Shown piece by piece: positions 11,545 to 22,502 of a stretch of 64,000 nt of DNA (position 1 is its first letter; each line of letters begins with the position of its first letter). A model generated the notes under the pieces. That model had not been told where the DNA came from. It was given only the letters and a program-made list of their open reading frames with translations, and searched no databases. The position numbers were made by a program, and so were the translations under genes. The DNA is from Parietaria judaica (lineage: Eukaryota > Streptophyta > Magnoliopsida > Rosales > Urticaceae): assembly GCA_954871525.1 (NCBI GenBank), contig OX940865.1:17188606-17252605 (forward strand), in the 5' to 3' direction.

Positions 11545-12982
11545 TTACTCACCTAGAACAAGAAGTGCAAACATCGTCAAGAAGATAAACTGAACCGAAT
11601 GCCGGTTTAATTGAATCCGGTAGCTTGAACTTTGATATCCCGTTCCGAAAATCCGAAACAAGTTCTGCACATGTATAAAACAAATGTCACAAGCTTATTT
11701 AATTTAATTGGATTTAATTATCAATTCAAAAAATAATTGGATTTAATTCACATTTGATATCCTTAATCATAAGAAATTAATGGTTGATCTCTATGCTAAA
11801 GAATCACTAATTCAAAAAGTACACTAACAAATTTCTGATTTAATGGCTCTAAATATGCATCGATCCTGTACTATTTTATTTCCGAGTAATTGTATCAAAA
11901 TAATATAAACATTCACAAGAGCATCAGAATAATCAGTACCCTCAAATCATTTGAAGCATCCGTAGCCGATGGAGAATCATGTCGCACTTCTCCGTCTTTC
12001 AATCTCTTTGCATAATTTCTAGCTACCTTATTCCCCAATATAGTCCACGAGCGACCGAAAAACCCAGTTAGCTTCGATGTTTGCGGCCTCCGAAACTTGT
12101 TCTCACGGAAGAAGCTTTTGGGGTTTTCTTCATTTGCCTCCACATCACGACTTCGACTTTCTTCTTCAACAAATGCATCGTTATTCATGGCCTCAATCTC
12201 CAAACTTCTACGCTCGGAATTCAGAAAAGCAACATCTTTTCCACTTGTTTCAGGGGCGGGATCGAGAAATCTCCGCAAGATACCATCGTTTCCCGGGCAA
12301 TCAAACCCCAACTGCTCCGAAGATTTTCCACCCGAAAGGAACACAGCCAGTCCATAACGATCCTCTTCGTTCAAGTCAACCCACTCATTGTTTCGCACGG
12401 GATTACCCGGTGAACTCTCTTGCAAGCTTTTCTCCACATGAATTCGAAAATCCTCCAACTGAGCAACGAATTGCAACAATGAACGTTGAATCATAACAGA
12501 TACGAAAAACGGAAAAACACACGGATTTGCCTAAAGTAAAGGTCTAAAACCTGCCATTTCGTCGTCTCGATGAGCGTAGCGAGATCGCGCCTATGGAACT
12601 CGAGCGACGAAAGCAGCTTCTGGTCCGAGTGGTCGCCTTTGACGAGACTCAGCTCGTGCAACAGAAGCCGGAATATCGAATCCATCCTAAACACAGAAGC
12701 CATTAACCAAACTCCTCAATCAACACCTAAAGCTTTGCTACTGAATGAATATAAACCGAATCGTCATCGATTCGGCGTATGATTATCAGTTCGAAGAACT
12801 AGATTTCTGGAACGAATTCTCCGACCTAAAATCTAAGCATCAACAAGCTTCAAAATGGGAATTGAATAGAATTGAAATCGAAATCGGTTAAGGGAAGAAG
12901 ACCTGTCGGCGGAGTCTTGGATGACTTCAGCTGCGGAGAAGAGAGGGTCCGATTCCCATTGCTGAAAGCTCGCAGGAGCCAT
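11545..12982 (-). CDS. Syntaxin/t-SNARE family-like protein with C-terminal membrane anchor
   Basis: Coding exons on the minus strand: 12982-12903, 12686-12551, 12458-11940, 11664-11545. Phases join to 284 residues. The N-terminus (FQQWESDPLFSAAEVIQDSA) and the following helices to ETTKWQLEDF resemble plant proteins annotated as syntaxin/t-SNARE family, such as At1g27700 as I recall, which carry a syntaxin-6-type N-terminal domain. The middle is polar and probably disordered. The end (HSVQFIFLTMFALLVLGE) is a single hydrophobic anchor, so the chain probably faces the cytosol on an endomembrane. I see no clear heptad SNARE coil. The stop overlaps GGTGAGTAA, a good donor site, so a further exon replacing the final Glu is possible. 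Confidence 0.8.
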
Positions 12983-13049
12983 GGATGCAGCTCACCAAGC
13001 TCAGACGTGCCCTTAATGTCGTCTCCGATTTTAATACGAGAAATTTGTG

Positions 13050-14539
13050 GCATAACTACTTGTAAATTGACGACATGTTCCTAAAACTGAAAAGTTGCAA
13101 CCGAAATCCCCAAAGTTTACCAAATTGGAACTCCGAAGGTACTCGAATCCCGCCATCACATGTCAAAAACTAGATACTATTTTTCTGAACAAATCGTTCA
13201 CGTGTTATTTAACATTTGCACGATGTGATAAAGTTTGGTTTCGATACCATACCAACTGGAATTTTGATATAGTAGACTTCGTGGATTTTTGCCGCGGCTT
13301 TTAAAGTTTGAGGTTGTGCCGCTAATTTTATTACACTTTATGTAATTATGCCGTACAATTATTTTTATATATATATATATATATATGTAGCAAATAGCAA
13401 ATTATATTAATACCCAAATTTGGTGTGATTTTCTTTTAAAAATTTAACTATTGTATTTCAATTATCGTGTATAGATTTTTAGTATCGTCTATCACATATA
13501 TGCGGTAATACCACAAAGCATTAGTTTTTTTTAATGGAGTGACGCTATTGGCCAATGTTACAATGCACTCTCGCATAACTAGTTTTATTCAGTGTAAGAA
13601 CAAGTGACACTATTGACCAAGTTTACAAATACGTAAAGAGGACACTCATTTGAGTTCCATAATTGGCTTTGAACCCATGACCTCTTGAATAGATGTGCAG
13701 TTGAGTTTATTACTAGGCCAAGTTTGCTTGGTTACCACAAAGCATTAGTTAGTGAACAACCGTGTCTTCGAACTTGTTCTTTTAAGTTTGTTTTCATAAT
13801 TTTTAGTAGGAAAACTCTATTTCTTTAGTTTTCACTTTTAAAACCAAAATCCTGGCTATTTAAATTTTATAATAATAAAAAAGCCAATTTTATTAATTAT
13901 TGAATTTTTGGTTTTGAATCCTTGTGAAAAGATAAAAATGTATTTAAAGGATTGAAAACATGGTCAAATCTAGAGGTGCAACTGCTTCGATTAACTTTAT
14001 TCTTCTTTCTATTTGGTATTCATAACCGGATTCCGGTTTTCTATTTTAATATCTATAACTTATTTTTAAAAAACGGTTTAACCGGATTTTTTATCATAAA
14101 AAAATATTGATAACCGGTTTTGAAACCGATTAACCGGAACCAAATACGAAACCGGTTAAATTGATCTGGCTATTCGTTTTTCTAAACAAATATAAAATTT
14201 AGTATTTACGAGAAAAATAAAACACATCGATTCAAATAACTTGCAAATAAAACATTTGGGCTCAAATAAAACATGCCGGTACGTTGTATAAGTAACCCTA
14301 ATCATTTAACCTTAAACGATTTTAAAAAAAACTCTTAAGGGTAATAGCCAAATCATACCCCTTAGTCAAATCATATTTCGCCACGTAGAACCTCACAACA
14401 AAGTGTGAACAGAAAAAACTTAAGGTTTTTAACTCAAAAATATTTACATCATTAATTTATGTATCATAATTTTTGTAGCATGTGCATATTTTAACCGCAA
14501 CAAATCCCTAACTTTGTATATTTGATCGTTCCCGTTAAG
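13050..14539. other. Intergenic, SINE and repeat remnants
   Basis: Between the SNARE-like gene and the PPR gene. It contains an (AT)n run near 13366-13387, the SINE at 13527-13733, and CCGGTT-rich DNA at ~13960-14180 that recalls the hAT-type repeat family. No supported gene. Confidence 0.6.
13527..13733 (-). mobile_element. tRNA-derived SINE, copy 2 (minus)
   Basis: Read on the minus strand it starts AACCAAGCAAACTTGGCCTA, has a B-box-like GGTTCAAAGCC, and ends in a CACTCCATTAAAAAAA tail. It is flanked by a perfect 17-bp direct repeat, ACCACAAAGCATTAGTT, at 13510-13526 and 13734-13750. It aligns over its whole length with the copy at 63769-63978. The exact duplication suggests recent insertion. 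Confidence 0.9.
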
Positions 14540-16021
14540 TCATTGTAAAGTTTCTTCGCAATCGCATCTCGTAATTTTGGCATTTTGTTGTGGTTGTCTT
14601 CTTCTCCTATCTCGGGTGGTCATTTTCTGGCCATACCTCTGGAAGATATCAGCCAAGTCAACCAAACCAACCTCTCTCAGCCTCTTCCCAACCTCCTCAA
14701 ACATCCCCACTCCTTCCTCGTTCGAATAATAATGCAGAAACCGGTTGTAGTCGAATCTCGGCACCTCCATTCCCCGTTTCGCCGTCCTCTCCACGTACTT
14801 CGAAGCTTCCAGCGACTTCCCGGCCTTCACCAGCCCGCCAACGAATATCGAATCGAAATTCACGAGTGGGTCGGGGCCACGCCTCCCCCGCTTCCCCAAA
14901 TGCCCCTGCAGCAGCATCACGTAGGTGTGCATCGTCGGCTCGCACCCGCGCCGGATCATCTCCCGGAAAACCTGCGTGGCCTCGCCCGCCCGCCTCAGCT
15001 GGAGCAGCCCTTTCATCAGCCCGTGCTGCACGCTCAGATCGGCCGGGCCGGCCCGTTCCGCCAGCATGTAACCCTCCCTGACCCGACCCCGCGACACAAG
15101 CCCGTAAACTAGCGACCCGAGCGTGGGGCCGTCGGGGGGAATCCTTCTCTCACGCATTTCATCGAATACTTGGTACGCCTGATCCACCTTCCCCCTCTTG
15201 CAGAGCCAATCGATCGCGACCTTATACTCCGGCGAGGCCCTCCCCGTCATCGCCTGGAACATCTTCATCGCCTCGTCGTCCCGGTTCACCTTGAAGAGCG
15301 CTTCCATCATGGCCTCGCCACTTCCGGCGAGGCCCGGCTCGAAACCTTTCTCGACCATGGAGTTCCACACTTTCGAGGCCTCGACCAGATCCCCGGTGCG
15401 GCAAAACCCTTTCACCAGAGCGGCGTAGGTCGCCCCGTCGGGCTCGATCCACTCCCGGAGCTTGCCCACCAGAAACCGGGCTTCCTCGACGAGCTTTTCG
15501 CCGCAGAGGCACTCGACGACCTCGTTCAGAGTCTCCGAGCTGTACGCGACGCCGTAGCGGGCGTCCATGGCGTGGAAAAACTCGAGGCACTTGCTGAGCT
15601 CCCTGGCGCGAGCGAGAGCGGTGATGGCGAGCTTGAAGGTGGCGAGGTTGGCGAGGCGGCGACGGCCGATCTCGTGGAGGACGTGCCAGAGGAGGTCGAT
15701 GTTGCGGGACGCGCCGACGACCCGGGCGAGCTTGTTGAGCGAGACGGAGGAGTGGGCGAAGTCGGGCCGGGTGAGGGTGTAGCCGAAGAAGAGGTAGACG
15801 GGTCGCCATGAGAGGGGGAACTTGTTGCAGACTTGGAGGAAGAGCTCGTGGGTGAGCTCGAACTCGGCGGCTCGGAGGCTGGAGTGGAGCCGCGGCTCGG
15901 GCGAGTTCTGCTGCTGGTACAGGATGGTGCAGACTCGCAGGAGCTGGGCCGGGTTCACGGGCCGAGTTGACTCGGTCGAGAGGAAGCGGACGAGGACGAG
16001 GAGGGCTTTCGGCTTCATCAT
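14540..16021 (-). CDS. P-class pentatricopeptide repeat protein, probably mitochondrial
   Basis: Single-exon frame of 493 residues from the ATG at 16021. An in-frame ATG at 16135 would add 38 residues encoded partly by a GA repeat, so I prefer the inner start. The N-terminus (MMKPKALLVLVRFLSTESTR) looks like a mitochondrial presequence. Tandem ~35-residue helical-hairpin repeats follow: for example a unit starting ATYAALVKGFCRTGD and ending VEKGFEP, one containing YKVAIDWLCKRGKVDQAYQV, and one ending IRRGCEP. No E or DYW domain is present; the end is basic (TTRDRRRRQPQQ). PPR proteins bind organellar RNA. The C-terminal region with FLHYYSNEEGVGMFEEVGKR recalls At1g26500. The coding region is markedly GC-rich compared with its surroundings. 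Confidence 0.85.
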   Translation of the reverse strand: MMKPKALLVLVRFLSTESTRPVNPAQLLRVCTILYQQQNSPEPRLHSSLRAAEFELTHELFLQVCNKFPLSWRPVYLFFGYTLTRPDFAHSSVSLNKLARVVGASRNIDLLWHVLHEIGRRRLANLATFKLAITALARARELSKCLEFFHAMDARYGVAYSSETLNEVVECLCGEKLVEEARFLVGKLREWIEPDGATYAALVKGFCRTGDLVEASKVWNSMVEKGFEPGLAGSGEAMMEALFKVNRDDEAMKMFQAMTGRASPEYKVAIDWLCKRGKVDQAYQVFDEMRERRIPPDGPTLGSLVYGLVSRGRVREGYMLAERAGPADLSVQHGLMKGLLQLRRAGEATQVFREMIRRGCEPTMHTYVMLLQGHLGKRGRRGPDPLVNFDSIFVGGLVKAGKSLEASKYVERTAKRGMEVPRFDYNRFLHYYSNEEGVGMFEEVGKRLREVGLVDLADIFQRYGQKMTTRDRRRRQPQQNAKITRCDCEETLQ

Positions 16022-16058
16022 CACCAGGCCGTGGCGGAGAGAGAGAAAGTCGACTTCG

Positions 16059-16060
<2 letters not shown>

Positions 16061-16089
<29 letters not shown>
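16061..16089. repeat. (GA)n microsatellite
   Basis: About 14 GA units just upstream of the PPR start codon, likely in its 5' UTR. It is the source of an artificial Ser-Leu run if the upstream ATG is used. Confidence 0.9.
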
Positions 16090-16149
16090 CAAAGGGCAAA
16101 TCTCCGGCAGGCAGTATTTTGTCCGAGTGTTCCAAATACCTGATTTTTC

Positions 16150-17241
16150 ACGGTACCGATGGTTCAATTTTATTGGTTTATCGATGGATAACGGGTTTGT
16201 CGATGTGTTTTTGATAATTGACGGGTTTGCCGATAAGTAACTTACCAGTTTGAATTTTACGAGAAAAGTATTTGATATTAACCGTTTTAATGTATAAGTG
16301 TTGCTGTACCGATTAGTCGATGCTTCGACGACTATTCTCGGAATTCAATACACTACTATGTACGGAATTCGGCACTGTTGTCCAATTCAATTCGGAACCG
16401 TGTACTGTGCGTTACCTATTTCGACTTTTCTCGTATTGGTAAGTGTTGGTTTAATCAGGTTTTATTTCCTAATTCAAGTATTTGTTTAAAATGTAACGAA
16501 CATCACATTTTTTACGATAAAAAGAGAATTATTATAATTCATAAATTTAGAAGAGAAATAGTTAGAGAGATAGAGAGAAAAGCATGTTAATTAATTAGTA
16601 TGTAGTTACAATTTACAAAGAAAGAGAACAAAGAAAAAATGAATTGAAATAGCTTCCAAAAAAAATGTAATCAAAAGAAGAAGATAAAGCACTCTGAAAA
16701 TATCAAACTCGAACAGTTCAATTATCTTTCATTTATCATTACCTACAACAATTATTTTTAATAATAACAATTATTTGTAGTAAAAAAAATACTGCGAATA
16801 TATTCGCACACTAGTACAAAATTGAGTACTAGAATATTTTTTTTAGCAGCAAAAGTATCCAAAAAACCACAAAAATGTAATTCCATTGAAGTTTGTTACG
16901 CGAGAGACGTATATAAGTCTACAATTAAAGTATGATAAATCGATTATTTAATACTTTTACAAAACCCGAGACGTACGGTGTCTGCGTGCCTCTAGCTTAA
17001 CACGCACTAACTTGACAAGGACGTTGGACCTCGACGATATTTTGTGGATTTTAAGCCACTGTTGCTGCTAAAACAAAAATTGGCGACATCCGGCCACGCA
17101 TGATATAAGACTGAGTACTTGTCTCGCAAATATTCCTTTTAAAAAAATCACATCAATTTATACACTAATACTCGAGCTATTATATTGAGAAATCTTGTAA
17201 ATTGAGTAAAATCAACCCTGAATGAGTTTCCAAAATGTTAC
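16150..17241. other. Intergenic between PPR and GNA1
   Basis: AT-rich, with no supported gene. It must hold the 3' UTR of GNA1 (just below 17242) and the promoter of the PPR gene. Nothing else recognisable. Confidence 0.5.
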
Positions 17242-17709
17242 TCACATGAAGTACTTCGCCATCTGAATTTCCTTCTTGTCGAAGCCGCATTTCTCGTAGA
17301 ACGCCCGGTTGCTCTCACTGCAATCGAGAATCACCTTGTAGCACCCAAGCGAACGGGCGTGATCGGTCAGAAAATCGACGACTCGTTTCCCCAAACGCAA
17401 CCCCCGAGCGCCGGAATCGACAACAACGTCTTCAATGTGCCCTGCTTTCCCACAGCTCCTCACAAACTTCTTCTCGATGAACACGCTCCCCGTGGCGACG
17501 ATCTTCCCTGCATCTTCGATGACGCAGATCACGTGGTCGTCTCCGAGCGCGCTGATTTCTTGGAAACGTTCTTCGAAATCCTCGTCGGAAACAGAGTCGC
17601 AAACCGTCAGCTGCCGCAGAAGCTCGATGAAGCCCTTGTTTTTGTCCGAGAGCTGTAATCTTCGAACCTGGAATTTTGATTCTTCATTCGAGAGAACGCC
17701 GGATTGCAT
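17242..17709 (-). CDS. GNA1: Glucosamine 6-phosphate N-acetyltransferase
   Basis: Uninterrupted frame of 155 residues; Arabidopsis GNA1 has about 149. The enzyme acetylates glucosamine 6-phosphate with acetyl-CoA on the route to UDP-GlcNAc, and acts as a GNAT-fold dimer. Visible family marks: DDHVICVIE (residues 57-65), GHIEDVVVD (90-98), the acetyl-CoA pyrophosphate loop RGLRLGK (102-108), GCYKVILDCSESNRAFYEKC (122-141) and the final KYFM. The frame could extend to 17772, but that stretch encodes a run of Phe that is clearly the polypyrimidine tract of an acceptor at 17753-17755, so the ATG at 17709 is the start and the 5' UTR is spliced. Confidence 0.92.
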   Translation of the reverse strand: MQSGVLSNEESKFQVRRLQLSDKNKGFIELLRQLTVCDSVSDEDFEERFQEISALGDDHVICVIEDAGKIVATGSVFIEKKFVRSCGKAGHIEDVVVDSGARGLRLGKRVVDFLTDHARSLGCYKVILDCSESNRAFYEKCGFDKKEIQMAKYFM

Positions 17710-18647
17710 TTTTCCTTCGGGGTTTACGAGATCGCAACTAGACCCCTTCGAACTGAAGAAAAAGAAAAACAAAAACTATTGAGCGAGTTTGAAAAAAGAG
17801 ATGTGATAAACGGGTGATAACATCTCTATAAATCATGGTCGATTTAAGTGGTGAATTCCTATATATATATATATTATCTATATAGAAGTAAGCCTATACT
17901 ATATGCATATATGGTCAATTCCATATAAAATGCTGAATCAAGATTATACATGTTAAGTAGACAGGTACGCCTTAAATCTCCAGAAACATACCACTGATTT
18001 ATATAGAACGGTTCAAATGTACCATTGATAATCATGTCAAACCGGTTGTAGGACCCGACGTGGAAATCCCGGCACTTTATTGATAAATGTAACTCTGATT
18101 TCGAATTCGAAGTTAGACCAGTTGAAAACTCTCTCGACGACGCTAAACATGCGCCGATACCTGGATTAGACGCCTATCCAAAAGACTGAAAACATGCCCT
18201 TCTCGTCTCTCGACATCGCTGAGAGAGTTTCGGCCGTGCTCTCGAACGAACATGCCGTAGTTATTCCGTTAATTGTAAAAAAAAAAGTCGCCGGGGGATT
18301 CATCACACCGGCAAATTCCCGCTGGCTCGAGAACTTTCGGATTCATATTTCTTGTTTTCGGTTTGATTTGGACGTCGAGTCCAATCCCGTAAGCAAAGAT
18401 GAACACACACTTGTACATCTGTGAAGCAAAAATAGCTAAAATTTCTATATAATCATAAGATAATCCTCGGATTTACAGTTACTAGTTCAGAATTCAGATT
18501 CAGATTAATGAGAATTGAATGGCTGATTGTCTACGAACGAACACTGAAATTCAATCAAAACTCAGTCTCTAACGAACAATGAAGAAAATCGAAGCAAGAA
18601 AAAACGGAATCAGAATCTGGAATTTCGAAAGCTCGATGATACGATAC

Positions 18648-18720
18648 CTCTTCGAGAGCTGATCAGCCTCGCGAATCTCCGAGCTCCGATGTTGGACAAC
18701 TTTAACGAAGAAAAATGTAA
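18648..18720 (-). other. Probable 5' UTR exon of GNA1
   Basis: On the minus strand a good donor (GAG then GTATCG) ends a non-coding exon at 18648. It would splice to the acceptor at 17753-17755 and create a ~0.9-kb 5' UTR intron. The upper border near 18720 is a guess. Introns in 5' UTRs of plant housekeeping genes often raise expression. Confidence 0.5.
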
Positions 18721-19057
18721 TGAGATGTGATTTATGCCGGGATTATCTTAAAAAATCTGAAGAGGGGTAAAGTAGTAAACTTCACCCAAAAATGCTAATT
18801 AATCTTTCATTAAGTGCTAAATAAAGACACGTGGCGTGGCTTAGCGGCGGAGCTTATGTCGTTGGCCTGTACGCCACGAGCCAAAGGGGTAAATCTGTCA
18901 TTTCTGGACTCCATAGCAATTTTCTTCACATTTCGCAGAAGAGAGCTTCATCGAACACGAAGAAGAACCCAGAGATTCTCCAACCGGACACGAACTCCTC
19001 TAGCTTCTTCTTCTGATGGTTCTTTGAGCGAGGGATTGGGAGATTTCGGAAGCTCTA
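18721..19057. promoter_or_regulatory. Shared head-to-head promoter region, GNA1 / IscA-like 2
   Basis: The two genes are divergent with only about 340 bp between the inferred GNA1 5' exon and the IscA-like 2 start codon. No TATA box is obvious. A joint control region is an inference from spacing. Confidence 0.45.
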
Positions 19058-20922
19058 ATGGCGACGAGATCGCTGATTCTTCACCGCGTGACGTCGTTCT
19101 TCGCTTCGCGAATCCGAAGCAATCAGAGGCTTCTCAGCTCCGCTTCGTCGTCGGCTCTTCAGGAGCCTTCCTCTTCGTCGTCTTCGTCTCCGTCGCCTGA
19201 TTCTGTTCATATGACCGAGAGTTGCATTCGAGTACGTCTCCTCTCCTCTCCGAGTTACTATCGGCGATTTTTTCCTTTGCAAATTTGTTTGATTTAGGTT
19301 CGAAAGATTACGAAGATGCTTCTCGATGATAACCTAGATATTCATTCAATTGAAAAGATTCCTCGTACTGTAGAAGATTGAGATTGTAGATTTTGTAAAC
19401 ACGATATATGTTTTCAGAACTCTTGAACTGAAGGTGATGATACTATTTACACATTATGATGAGATTTTGTTGATGTCTTGCAGAGAATGAAAGAGCTCCA
19501 AGCGAGCGATGCTTCCTCCGGTGCGAAGATGCTTCGGTTATGCGTGGAAACGGGCGGATGCTCGGGTTTCCAATACGTATTCGATCTCGATGATAAACCT
19601 ACGCCCGAAGACAGGTCTTTTTGTCTCTCAGTTTGCTAACTTTGCTTTGATTAATGATTATTCCGTTAATTTTTTAACTGACTTTACTGTATAAATTTCT
19701 CTTGAATTTTTGAAAGGGTTTTCGAGACCGAAGGAGTTAAGCTGATCGTGGACAATATTTCGTACGATTTTGTAAAGGGGGCGACGGTTGATTATGTTGA
19801 GGAGCTTATTCGTTCTGCTTTCGTGGTAAGTCATTTTTCTCTTTCTCTGTTTAGGCTTATCGTTCTGCGTTTTAAGAGAACTATTCTCAGGGGGTAGATA
19901 CATATTTATACGCATATAGGAGGTGTAATGGCTAGTATTTCCAGGCAATAGTAACTCTGCTTTGGAATTCACTTATCAAAGAAAGATATTTAAGATATAC
20001 CGGCTTCACCACAACTAAGATGACAAAGCTATTCTGCTTCGATTTTTGTTTGATGTTAAAACTAACTTGTGATGGCACTTTCAACGGTACAGGATTGAAA
20101 TGATGTGCTCCATTGGATAAATATGTAGGCGCCACTTTTACGTCAATTTTATAACATGAAGCGATTTATGACGGCCAAGTTAAATACGCCTACAAATAGG
20201 TTGACATCCCCGAAGTCAACCTGAGACACTAAATATCCAAATCTCATATTAAGTGAATTAGATTATTCTATACCCGGTAGTCAATGTAAAATAAAAATAT
20301 TAATAAGAAAAGAAGTACTAGGAGTTAGCACTTTAGGTTTTTGCCTTTTGCGTCTAAACGTTTATCAAAACCCTATTTCAATCGAGGAGGTTATCTGAAC
20401 TAGTAATATGCCATGTTTACATGGGACCTCACCTGTGTCTATTGCCTATACTCTAGGTTAAAGTTTCCGCCTTATCGTCTACGAAAAAGATTAGTCGATG
20501 GATTACAAATTCATAGTCTCTCTATACATAGTTATTGGTGAAGCCAATGGCTATATGCCTAAATTTATTGCCAAACGTGATAATTTATCAATGGATATAT
20601 TTATTGGTCAAACGTGTAATAGATATTTCATTAAATTATTGTTTATTCAATATAGTTTGATTTCAACTATTTTTCACCTAACCTATATTTTTCACCCAAC
20701 CTATCTTGCAAATTCAAAGAAAACGTGTTCAAGATCACTGCCTTGTATAACTCTCAGATACTAGTGGCTACACACTCACGTATACATATAACCTGCCTTA
20801 AACTTCTTAGTAGTACATTTATTGAGTAAATAATCCGATTCCGGTTTTTTCTTCAGGTGACTACAAATCCGAGCGCGGTCGGGGGTTGCAGTTGTAAAAG
20901 CTCGTTTATGGTGAAACTGTAA
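19058..20922 (+). CDS. ISCA2: Iron-sulfur assembly protein IscA-like 2, mitochondrial
   Basis: Exons 19058-19231, 19484-19614, 19717-19825 and 20857-20922, all GT-AG, give 159 residues; the Arabidopsis protein At5g03905 is about the same length. A-type carrier that helps build [4Fe-4S] clusters in the mitochondrial matrix together with ISCA1 and IBA57. Residues 1 to ~50 form an Arg/Ser-rich presequence ([20 protein letters not shown]). The Fe-S ligands are in place: Cys84 in [10 protein letters not shown], and Cys149 and Cys151 in GGCSCKSSF. The last intron (~1 kb) is the longest. It lies 12 kb from the At5g03900-like gene, which I recall as its direct neighbour in Arabidopsis. Confidence 0.93.
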
Positions 20923-20929
20923 GACTGAA

Positions 20930-22490
20930 ATATGCACTACTGACCAAATTCTTTCCTTCAGAACAGTGCTGATTGGAGAACATATTTATTTGACATCATT
21001 TTTTTATTTTCGGAATAAAGGTTGTTTTATAGTATACTGTATTGTTATAGCAATCGGCTCCTTTGTATTTGCCAATGAGATAAAGAGACTTGTGTATAAT
21101 CTTTTTTAGCATCGATTTCGAATTGGCACAACAAATTAGAATGGTGAAATCGAATAGTGTATGTTGACCAGGGTCGGCCCGGAGATTGTAGAGGTCCGAG
21201 ACGAAGTATAAATGTGGGCTATTTGATGAAAAATCTTAATCAATTCTATCTAGTTAAATGATCATTGAAATGTGAAATGTCAAGGCTTTTTTTCATGTAA
21301 AAATACGAATCAAATCTGTATGAATCTTAATGAGTGGAACAATTATGTGTTTCTGGAAAGCTATCGATTTGATTCATGTAACAACTTTAGTCCATCAGAT
21401 GATATATAATTAAATCGATGCTATGTGCTCATTATTCAATTCGCTTATTTTGATGTTTCCAATCTTATACTTTATTGCTGATAAATTTTTGAAGAAAAAT
21501 AATTGTATTGTGACTTAAAGAAGAATTATGTGAAATTTCCGAAAGGAACATACTTCCTTTGCAGGTACTTTTGGACATTCTTTCTTAGCATAATGCATAA
21601 CAAGTCTCTTTAAGTTTAGGTTTGGGTCCCTAACTCGAAAGTCACACGATGGAATCCAATTACACAATAAAAGAATAGTATATTAATAAATGTACTATTT
21701 AAAAAGATTTTTTTTTTTAAAAGAAACATCGATTATATTAATATAAATAGAATACAATGCAAGGCTAGAGGATGGTTTTCGATCAAACCAATCCAACAAA
21801 CGGATTGGCTATGTAAACCATAACTCTACCAGAAGAAAGAAAATAAACAACGAGGACTACTCCTTAAAGAGTACCAGCCCAGTCTCTCGTACTATTTAGA
21901 AAGATTGACAGCATATGTCATCAAATTTTCATAATCGGTGTATTCATTTTTCTAGCACTAATTCTCAAACAATTGAACAGTTAGTCGTGTCCGTCTACTC
22001 TGTAATCATTTAGAATTTAGTCCTGAGCACCGGGCGGGCCCCAGGGCCTTAGCCCAAGCACTGCCGACCAAAACAAAAGACGGGCCTAAGGGCCCACGTC
22101 CGAAGTCTAGCTTGGGTATATCATGCCGAATTCCTCGTTTCATAACATGTCTCATACTCGGTTGATGGAGCAAACTTTCTTGTAGGTGTAGATCTTTAGT
22201 TTAGGACATCATAAGTTACATTAAATGATGCATAACAAGTCGATTAAGTTCAATAGCAAATGGATAAACCTCGTCATTCCAAAACCCAGAAGCCAAAATT
22301 TGAAAAAGAAGCAAACTTGAAAGGTAGAAGAAAATAATCTCTTTTAACATACCTAGAAAAGAAAGCCACATAGCATTTCATAAAAGTTACAACTGAAAGT
22401 ATCCGACGACACCAAAATTGAACAAAACAGTTGCTCATAAATATCTTTCCTTAAAAAACTCGACAAACCCTTTTAACCGTCTGCTCACCG
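20930..22490. other. Intergenic with retroelement remnants
   Basis: No gene. ~21160-21260 and ~22010-22090 contain retroelement-like words (GGTCCGAGACGAAG; GGGCGGGCCCCAGGGCC). A LINE-like tail sits at ~21700-21890. The RPL10A 3' UTR enters just below 22503. Confidence 0.5.
21700..21890 (-). mobile_element. LINE 3' tail remnant
   Basis: On the minus strand: a GTACTCTTTAAGGAGTAGTC block, then TTGTATTCTATTTATATTAA and a poly(A) run. This is the usual form of plant LINE 3' ends. The coding part is missing. Confidence 0.45.
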
Positions 22491-22502
22491 GTGATAGAGA
22501 AA

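Noticed and set aside
12077..12496. Plus-strand frames opposite the SNARE-like exon 3
   Set aside because: Antisense shadows of a long open exon.
15170..15811. 213-codon plus-strand frame opposite the PPR gene
   Set aside because: Antisense shadow caused by high GC; His/Leu/Glu-rich with no family signal.
16022..16135. Upstream in-frame start for the PPR protein
   Set aside because: It would encode a Ser-Leu run from the (GA)n microsatellite; the inner start gives a normal mitochondrial presequence.
15222..16151. 309-codon minus-strand frame overlapping the PPR gene
   Set aside because: Out-of-frame shadow, rich in Arg and Pro; the PPR frame has clear repeats.
17710..17772. Upstream in-frame start for GNA1
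   Set aside because: The extra residues are a Phe run from a polypyrimidine tract followed by an acceptor site.
18194..18424. 76-codon plus-strand frame between GNA1 and IscA-like 2
   Set aside because: Lies in the inferred GNA1 5' UTR intron, no family signal and no splice partners.
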